Shown here: positions 58,661 through 64,000 of the stretch, one piece after another
How positions within the stretch are numbered: position 1 is the stretch's first letter
Layout of the letters: each line of letters opens with the position of its first letter
Origin: RDXT01 sp033765305
Lineage (GTDB): Bacteria > Bacteroidota > Bacteroidia > J057
Length of the DNA: 64,000 nt
Direction: 5' to 3'
Assembly (NCBI GenBank): GCA_033765305.1
Contig: JANRID010000011.1
Coordinates: 16,896 to 80,895, forward strand
Position numbers and translations under genes: made by a program
Notes under the pieces: generated by a model
What the model saw: the letters and a program-made list of their open reading frames with translations, nothing else
Told to the model about the DNA's origin: nothing
Databases searched by the model: none

Positions 58661-59971
58661 ATGAACCCTGTACTCTACCGTATGCTGCTGCCGGGCGCCC
58701 TGCTGCTGGCGGCCTGTGCTTCCCCTTCGTCGAAACCTGCCGCTGAAGGCCAGCCCTTCGCGCCGAAATTCAAGCTCATCCCCACCGATACCTTCCACTT
58801 CAACAACTTCGTGGACTGCAACATGGCCGAGGCCTGGGTGGGTGATACCTTCCGCATTTTTCCGGGCAAATACGGCGAAGATCCCCTTTGGGGCGATGCC
58901 CGCGACCTGAAGTACGCCAACGGCGCCCATGCCGACGAAGCCTTTGCCCGCAAGCGCGAGGAGTTCATCGAGCCGGTGATGCCGAAAAATGCGCCCATCG
59001 GCACGCCGGGCCTGCACGGGGCCGTGTGGTTCGAGACCGTCTATCAGGATGCGCGCGATGCCAGCGGCCGCACGCTCTACGCGCTCTACCACAACGAAAA
59101 TTACCCCATGACCCTGCCGTACGACTCCGCGACAGGCGAGGGGTACATCGATCACAAGTGGCCGCGCGGCCTCACCGGGCCTGAATCGCCGGCGGCGGTC
59201 TGCCGCATCGGCATCATGAAGTCCACCGACGGGGGCCGGAGCTGGGATAATAAAGGCATTGTCCTCGAAGACCTCCAGCCGCGCATGATCCTCAAGCCGC
59301 ACAACACCTCCAATACCTTTGCCGGCGGGGTAGGGGATCCCTCCGCCGTAGCCAGCGGCGACTATCTGTATATCTTCTACGGCGAGTACGGCTATCCCGG
59401 CGTGTACGAAGAAGCGTCCTACGACCGTGCGAAAGAGTGGAGCGGGCAGTGCATCAGCATCGCCCGCATCAGGCTCAGCGATCTGGACAATCCCTCGGGC
59501 AAGGTGTACCGCTGGGACGGCAAGACCTTCAGCGCGCCCTACAACGGCATCGGCGCGCCGGTAGCCTCGCTCCAGATTCCGCTGGCCGAAGGCGGCGGAC
59601 CCGCTTCTTCGCCTACGGGCGGCTTCCACTGGGGCCCTTCGGTGAGCTGGAATACGTACCTCAACTGCTGGGTGATGCTCATGGGCAAGGTGGTAGGCCC
59701 TTCGTGGCTCGGCAGCAGCCTGTACATTTCCTTCAATCCGCACCCCGATCTCGGCGAAGGCGACCATGCCCAGGCCTGGACCAAGCCGGTGCTGCTCATC
59801 GACCAGCCGGGCCACACGATGTGGTATCCCTCGCTCCAGCCGATGAATACCCCCGAAGACATCGCCAACAAGCACACCTGCCTGAAGCTCGGCAAGCGGG
59901 CGCGGCTCTTTTACAAGTACTCCGATCTGGGAAAATACATGTCGGAATATATCGTGGAATTCGAGAAATAA
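58661..59971 (+). CDS. Exported lipoprotein, sialidase-like beta-propeller (DUF4185-like)
   Basis: 436 residues. Lipoprotein signal MNPVLYRMLLPGALLLAAC. The rest has propeller-type strands: GIMKSTDGGRSWDNKGIVLE is an Asp-box (SxDxGxxW) typical of sialidases, and GDPSAVASGDYLYIFYGEYG, WVMLMGKVVG and SLYISFNPHPDL resemble glycoside-hydrolase-43/DUF4185 propellers. The enzymatic residues cannot be assigned. It may act on surface glycans, but no polysaccharide utilisation genes are adjacent. TATCTTGC at 58630-58637 may be the promoter -7 box. Confidence 0.72.
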   Translation: MNPVLYRMLLPGALLLAACASPSSKPAAEGQPFAPKFKLIPTDTFHFNNFVDCNMAEAWVGDTFRIFPGKYGEDPLWGDARDLKYANGAHADEAFARKREEFIEPVMPKNAPIGTPGLHGAVWFETVYQDARDASGRTLYALYHNENYPMTLPYDSATGEGYIDHKWPRGLTGPESPAAVCRIGIMKSTDGGRSWDNKGIVLEDLQPRMILKPHNTSNTFAGGVGDPSAVASGDYLYIFYGEYGYPGVYEEASYDRAKEWSGQCISIARIRLSDLDNPSGKVYRWDGKTFSAPYNGIGAPVASLQIPLAEGGGPASSPTGGFHWGPSVSWNTYLNCWVMLMGKVVGPSWLGSSLYISFNPHPDLGEGDHAQAWTKPVLLIDQPGHTMWYPSLQPMNTPEDIANKHTCLKLGKRARLFYKYSDLGKYMSEYIVEFEK

Positions 59972-60040
59972 GCCTGGCCGCGGGGCGCCTGCGCAGGGCC
60001 GGTACGGGCTGCGCGGGCGCTGCCGCCTAATGCACCCCAT

Positions 60041-60904
60041 ATGAAGCGTTCAGCCATTTCCGCTGGAGGAATCCTGCTGGCAGCAGGTGTGATCTATATG
60101 GTTTTGTACCGCTTGGATCTGATCGATCCGGGCAGCTGGCTGGCCCGGCAGATGAGCGGGGCAGCGGCAGAACCGGCACAGGCTGCGGCAGACGGCGGGC
60201 GCTTTCAGGTTCTGTATGCCCTGAACCGCAGCAATGGCCACCTGTACACTTCCCGTGCCGGGCAGATCATCATGCAATACGGGCTGACCAAAGCCGTCAC
60301 CGACGAGCTGAATGCTTCGCTGGCGCTGCCGAAGGATCTGATTATCACGTTTAAGCCCTGCGGAACGAGCAATGCGTGGTATGCTGCCGAGCCGGGCCGG
60401 GAAGGCATTACCTTCTGCGACGAATTTTTCTACGAATTCGAGCGTGCGCTGGCGCCGTATTACCAGGATCAGCAGGCCTATGAGCAGGCGGTGCTGGGGG
60501 CTACGACGTTTTTCCTGCTGCACGAGGTCGGCCATGCGCTGATCCACCAGCTCGACCTGCCCAACCTGGGCCGGGAGGAGGACGCCGCCGACCGTCTGGC
60601 GGTCTGGCTGCTGATGCAGATGCAGCGGCCGGATCTGGTGCTCGGAGCGGTGAACTATTTCAGCCATGAGGCCAATCATACCCTGCCCGGCGGGCATTTC
60701 CCGTACTGGGACAGCCACGGGCTCAACGAACAGCGCTATTACAACCTGTGCTGCTGGCTGTTCGGCGGCAATCCGGAGGCGTTTGGCTGGCTGGTGACGC
60801 AGGGAATCCTTCCGGAAGCCCGCGCGGCCGAGTGCATCGCCGATGATCCCAAATACAACCGCGACATTGCGAAGCTGCTGGCCCCCTGGCTGCGGGCGGG
60901 GTAA
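60041..60904 (+). CDS. DUF4344 putative metallopeptidase
   Basis: 287 residues. One N-terminal helix (about 8-24) serves as a signal or anchor. TFFLLHEVGHALIHQLDLP holds the HExxH zinc motif and GREEDAADRLAVWLL supplies a downstream Glu/Asp ligand; GITFCDEFFYEF precedes it, all as in DUF4344. The protein is probably exported to the periplasm. Substrates are not known. It stands between a lipoprotein gene and rlmD with no sign of an operon. Confidence 0.85.
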   Translation: MKRSAISAGGILLAAGVIYMVLYRLDLIDPGSWLARQMSGAAAEPAQAAADGGRFQVLYALNRSNGHLYTSRAGQIIMQYGLTKAVTDELNASLALPKDLIITFKPCGTSNAWYAAEPGREGITFCDEFFYEFERALAPYYQDQQAYEQAVLGATTFFLLHEVGHALIHQLDLPNLGREEDAADRLAVWLLMQMQRPDLVLGAVNYFSHEANHTLPGGHFPYWDSHGLNEQRYYNLCCWLFGGNPEAFGWLVTQGILPEARAAECIADDPKYNRDIAKLLAPWLRAG

Positions 60905-60975
60905 AGCTGCAGCGCGGCGGATGCAGCAGAATCGTAGCTGCCGCCGTTTTCCTTCCATATTCCCCATCCCTTCGC

Positions 60976-60983
60976 TACTTTTG
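60976..60983 (+). promoter_or_regulatory. -7 box (TACTTTTG) of rlmD, 4 bp from the start
   Basis: Perfect TAnnTTTG match ending 4 bp before the ATG at 60988. The -33 region has TTTTCC at 60947-60952, not a clean TTTG. Implies a leaderless or near-leaderless rlmD mRNA. Confidence 0.6.
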
Positions 60984-60987
60984 CGGC

Positions 60988-62556
60988 ATGGGCAGAAAAA
61001 TCGATCCGTACACGGTCAAGCTCGACCTCGCAGATGCCGCCACCGATGGCCGCGCCATTGCCCGCCACGACAACTGGGTGGTCTTCGTCGAAGGCGGGGT
61101 GCCCGGCGATGTGGCCGATGTGGAAATCTACCGCAAGGAATCCAAGGTCCTCGTCGGGCGCGTGCGCAAGATCCATGCCCCCTCCGCCCACCGCGTGCAG
61201 CCTGCCTGCCGCCACTTCGGCGACTGCGGCGGCTGCAAGTGGCAGTACATGAGCTACGACGCCCAGCTCGCCTACAAGGAAAACCAGATCCTCAACATCT
61301 TCCGCCGCATCGGCAAGGTGGAGGTGGGCGAAGCCCTGCCCATCCTCGGCTGCGAAGCGCCGTATTACTACCGCAACAAGCTGGAGTTCTCCTTCAGCAC
61401 CCGTGCCTGGATCCCCAAGCGCGACCTCAACCGCCCTATCCAGCACGACCACCGCGTGCTGGGCTACCATGCCCCGCGCTTTTTCGACAAGGTCCTGGAC
61501 ATCGAGGAATGCATGCTCCAGACTCCGGTCGTCAACCGCATCCGCAACCGCATCCGCGACTACGCCCGCGAGCAGGAGCTCAGCTTCTACGACATTCACG
61601 CCCATACCGGCCTGCTGCGCAACATCGTCTTCCGCACCTCCGTCCACACCGGCGAGGTGATGCTGATTCTCGTCGTGGGCGAAAACGAACCTGCCCAGGT
61701 GGACGCCCTCTTCCGCGTGCTGGAAGCGGAATTCCCCGAAATCACCCAGTTCGTCTGGGTCTTCAACCCCAAGTGGAACAGCGTCTACACCGATCAGCCC
61801 TACCAGATCTGGAAGGGCACGCCATATTATACCGAGCACCTCGGCCCCTACCAGTTCCGCATCCGGCCCGTTTCCTTCTTCCAGACCAACCCCCGCCAGG
61901 CCGAGCGGCTCTATCAGGTAGTCAAAGACTTTCTCCGCGAGGCCCTGCCCGCAGGGCAGGAGCGTTTCCGCCTGCTCTATGACCTCTACGCCGGCACGGG
62001 CAGCATCGGCATCTTCGTCTCGGATCTGGCGGAGAAAATCGTGGGGGTGGAATATGTGCAGGATGCAGTGAACGACGCATGGGAGAATGTGCGGGTCAAC
62101 CAGCTCGACGAAGCCCGCTTCAGCTTCTACGCCGGCGACATGCGCCACCTCCTCAACGAGCGCCTGGAGCAGGCCGAAGGCCGGCCCGACATCATCGTCG
62201 CCGATCCGCCCCGCCAGGGCATGGACCCCCAGGTGGTCCGCGAGCTGCTGCGCCTGCGGCCGCCCCATATTCTCTACGTCAGCTGCAAGCCGGCCACCCA
62301 GGCCCGCGACCTCTATCTGATGCGCGAGTGGTACGAGGTGGTCAGGATTCAGCCGGTGGATATGTTTCCCCACACCGCCCATGTCGAGAATGTGGCCCTG
62401 CTGCGCCGCCGCGAAGCGCCGCTGGTGCTCACCGTGGACCGCGAGATCCCTATCGAAGCGGAGCAGGACGAAAGCGAGCTGCCCGTCGAAATCGGGCTGT
62501 CGCACTTCGAGGCGGGCATTGCCCGCCAGGTGCTGCGCCGCCAGGAAGGCAGCTGA
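60988..62556 (+). CDS. rlmD: 23S rRNA (uracil-5-)-methyltransferase, RlmD family
   Basis: 522 residues. N-terminal TRAM-like domain, then the 4Fe-4S cysteine set CRHFGDCGGCKWQ (about 73-83) with a further Cys near 172 (IEECML). The SAM-binding DLYAGTGSIGIFVSDLA, the motif IIVADPPRQGMDPQVV and the catalytic Cys in LYVSCKPATQARDL are characteristic of RlmD/RumA, which makes m5U in 23S rRNA. The RlmD paralogue RlmCD cannot be ruled out. Length is larger than E. coli RlmD (about 430). Confidence 0.92.
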   Translation: MGRKIDPYTVKLDLADAATDGRAIARHDNWVVFVEGGVPGDVADVEIYRKESKVLVGRVRKIHAPSAHRVQPACRHFGDCGGCKWQYMSYDAQLAYKENQILNIFRRIGKVEVGEALPILGCEAPYYYRNKLEFSFSTRAWIPKRDLNRPIQHDHRVLGYHAPRFFDKVLDIEECMLQTPVVNRIRNRIRDYAREQELSFYDIHAHTGLLRNIVFRTSVHTGEVMLILVVGENEPAQVDALFRVLEAEFPEITQFVWVFNPKWNSVYTDQPYQIWKGTPYYTEHLGPYQFRIRPVSFFQTNPRQAERLYQVVKDFLREALPAGQERFRLLYDLYAGTGSIGIFVSDLAEKIVGVEYVQDAVNDAWENVRVNQLDEARFSFYAGDMRHLLNERLEQAEGRPDIIVADPPRQGMDPQVVRELLRLRPPHILYVSCKPATQARDLYLMREWYEVVRIQPVDMFPHTAHVENVALLRRREAPLVLTVDREIPIEAEQDESELPVEIGLSHFEAGIARQVLRRQEGS

Positions 62557-62562
62557 GGGGGA

Positions 62563-63180
62563 TCAGGAAAACAGGCCGAAGAGTTCGCCTTTGACCCGGT
62601 TGATGATCAGGCCCAGGTGCTCGGCATTGTCGCGGAAATTGAAGCGCTCTACAGGCACCTCCATCTTCTTGCCGTAGGCGTACGACTCGTACCAGTGCTC
62701 GTAGCGCTCGTTGAGGCGCTTGAGATAGTCCAGCCGGATAGAGTCTTCGTATGTGCGTCCGCGCGACTGGATCATCTCCACCAGGGTCGGGATCGAAGCG
62801 CGGAGGTAGATGAGCAGATCCGGCGGCTGCACCAGCTCTGCGATGACCTCGAAGAGGCCCCGGTAGGTCTCGTATTCGCGGGCCGTCATCAGACCCATCG
62901 AGTGCAGGTTGGGCGCAAAAATCTGGGCATCCTCGTAGATGGTCCGGTCCTGGATCACATTGCGCCCCTCCTGGCGGATGTGCATCAGCTTTTCGAGACG
63001 GGACTTGAGGAAGGACACCTGCAGGTGAAAAGACCACCGGTGCATGTCGGAGTAGAAATCCATCAGATAGGGATTCTGCTCGTTGTCCTCGAATAGAGAT
63101 TCGAAGCCGAAGTATCTGGCGAGGAGATCCGTGAGGGTCGTCTTGCCGGCTCCGATATTGCCTGCGACACAGATATGCAT
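62563..63180 (-). CDS. Deoxynucleoside kinase
   Basis: 205 residues. P-loop GNIGAGKT at 7-14, conserved ED in FEDNEQNPYL, base-binding QVSFLKSRL, the DRS-like motif QDRTIYEDAQIF, and the lid arginines in RGRTYEDSIRLDYLKRLNE. This is the dNK/dGK/dAK family of short-chain deoxynucleoside kinases that salvage deoxynucleosides. The substrate (dA, dG or dC) is not readable from sequence. It converges with rlmD, 6 bp apart. Confidence 0.93.
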   Translation of the reverse strand: MHICVAGNIGAGKTTLTDLLARYFGFESLFEDNEQNPYLMDFYSDMHRWSFHLQVSFLKSRLEKLMHIRQEGRNVIQDRTIYEDAQIFAPNLHSMGLMTAREYETYRGLFEVIAELVQPPDLLIYLRASIPTLVEMIQSRGRTYEDSIRLDYLKRLNERYEHWYESYAYGKKMEVPVERFNFRDNAEHLGLIINRVKGELFGLFS

Positions 63181-63329
63181 GGCGGTCGGGCTTCCGTGGG
63201 GGAAAGCGCGGTCAATATACGGCGCCTTTCCGGATTCCGGCGCATGCAGATGCGGGAATCTGCGCTGTGCCCGGCGCGCAGCGCTGCCGAGCTGCCCGGA
63301 TGCTACGCCGGTATCATCGGAAAAATCCG

Positions 63330-63337
63330 TATCTTTG
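63330..63337 (+). promoter_or_regulatory. -7 box (TATCTTTG) of the PD-(D/E)XK gene, 4 bp from the start
   Basis: Perfect TAnnTTTG match ending 4 bp before ATG 63342, like hisH and rlmD. No good TTTG at the -33 distance. Confidence 0.55.
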
Positions 63338-63341
63338 GGCT

Positions 63342-64000
63342 ATGCCATCCGCAGTGCGCATTCCGAATCCCCTCTACGACGTGGTCTTCCGCTACCTGAT
63401 GGACGACGAGCGGGCGGCTCGGCTGCTGCTTTCGGCGATCCTGGGCGAAAACGTGGAGGAGCTGCAGTTCCAGTCCACCGAGCAGAGCCTCAAGCTGGGC
63501 GAGGCCCAGATCACGGTGGCGCGCATGGACTTCCGGGCGCGCATCCGGCAGGCCGACGGGCAGCAGAAGATGGTGCTCATCGAGCTGCAGAAGGCCAAGC
63601 TGTACCAGCAGATCGGGCGCTTCCGGCGCTACCTGGGCCAGCAGTACCAGCGCAACCCGCAGTCGGAGGCGGCCGGCAATTCCTCGCCGCTGCCCATCTA
63701 CCCGGTCTATATTCTGGGCGAGCCGTATTCGGACAACGGGGTGCCGGTGGTGCGGGTGCAGCGGGGCTCGTACGACGCCTCGACGGGCGAGCCGCTGGGC
63801 GAGCGGCATCTGTTCATCGAGGCGCTTTCGCACGACGCGGTCGTGATCCAGACGAGCTACCTGAGCGGGAAGCGGCGCACGGACCTGGAGCGGCTGCTGA
63901 GCATCTTCGACCAGTCGTCGATTTCGGACACGAAGGGTCATTTTCTGTCGCTGCGGGAGGAGGAGGTTCCGCAGGCGTACCAGCCGGTGATCCGGCGGCT
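63342..64000 (+). CDS. PD-(D/E)XK nuclease family transposase / Rpn-like protein, 3' truncated by window edge
   Basis: The frame is open to the end, giving 219 residues without a stop. It starts MPSAVRIPNPLYDVVFRYLM, a typical N-terminus of PF12784-type proteins of Bacteroidota, with the nuclease core near residues 66-84 (MDFRARIRQ then VLIELQKAK) giving the D...ExQ catalytic pattern. Members are abundant, often associated with genome plasticity; their activity is not established. The start is supported by the -7 box 4 bp upstream. Confidence 0.85.
   Translation, partial: MPSAVRIPNPLYDVVFRYLMDDERAARLLLSAILGENVEELQFQSTEQSLKLGEAQITVARMDFRARIRQADGQQKMVLIELQKAKLYQQIGRFRRYLGQQYQRNPQSEAAGNSSPLPIYPVYILGEPYSDNGVPVVRVQRGSYDASTGEPLGERHLFIEALSHDAVVIQTSYLSGKRRTDLERLLSIFDQSSISDTKGHFLSLREEEVPQAYQPVIRR

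Noticed and set aside
1..64000. tRNA, rRNA and other structured RNA genes
   Set aside because: Intergenic sequences were scanned by eye for T-loop motifs and known RNA signatures; none was convincing. A covariance-model search would be needed to be sure.

Overview
The window is about 64 kb of GC-rich bacterial chromosome (roughly 60 % GC by eye). It reads as a member of the Bacteroidota, plausibly the Saprospirales/Saprospiria. The support is: Bacteroidota-type promoters (TTTG-N19-TAnnTTTG), a C-terminal type IX secretion (T9SS) sorting domain, two DUF5686 carboxypeptidase-like outer-membrane proteins, a DUF6702 protein next to an M1 peptidase, the long form of IspG with an inserted domain, and a BatA-like VWA protein. 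The lineage is inferred from family content only. I saw no rRNA, tRNA, CRISPR array, complete insertion sequence or prophage.

Layout. 1-2.5 kb: end of a respiratory operon (heme A synthase fragment, heme O synthase, cytochrome oxidase subunit III) and a HIT protein, convergent with ruvC. 3.2-7.9 kb: a tight plus-strand run (UPF0104 membrane protein, GT2 glycosyltransferase, small winged-helix-like protein, solitary DppC-type ABC permease, GAF/SpoIIE phosphatase). 8-11.1 kb: nucleotide-sugar dehydrogenase, BASS-family transporter, atypical SDR. 11.5-20.5 kb: DUF6702 and M1 peptidase (divergent), then dnaE, batA-like and a quinone oxidoreductase on minus. 20.7-26.8 kb: two orphan response regulators, a small unknown protein, GntP permease, methyltransferase, lipoprotein hydrolase, recF. 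26.8-33.3 kb (minus): a redox cluster of a GltD-like FAD/Fe-S protein, pyruvate:ferredoxin oxidoreductase and a DHOD-like FMN protein lacking the usual catalytic base. 33.7-42.1 kb: DUF3999 protein, YjjX-type NTPase, unknown proteins, a T9SS-exported haem/copper monooxygenase-like protein and a DUF5686 protein. 43-48.3 kb: ispG, hisA-hisH, a universal stress protein, an SMP-30-like propeller. 48.4-62.6 kb: exported peptidase, GT4, second DUF5686, esterase, tocopherol-cyclase-like protein, cytochrome c peroxidase, lipoprotein, metallopeptidase, rlmD. 62.6-64 kb: deoxynucleoside kinase and a truncated PD-(D/E)XK gene.

The genes are mostly ordinary; the unusual material is intergenic. There are five groups: (1) heptanucleotide arrays of one sequence family (GTA-T/G-T/C-G/A-N) at five loci; (2) GAGACG...CGTCTC palindromes, some in 22-bp tandem arrays; (3) a REP-like hairpin in three copies with a compensatory stem change; (4) a 153-bp MITE-like imperfect palindrome with an apparent 5-bp target duplication; (5) a 196-bp tandem duplication at the ispG 3' end. 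Three minus-strand genes (hisA, the gltD-like gene and the DUF3999 gene) take their stop codons from such repeats. Five genes have a -7-like box ending exactly 4 bp before the start codon, which suggests leaderless transcripts.
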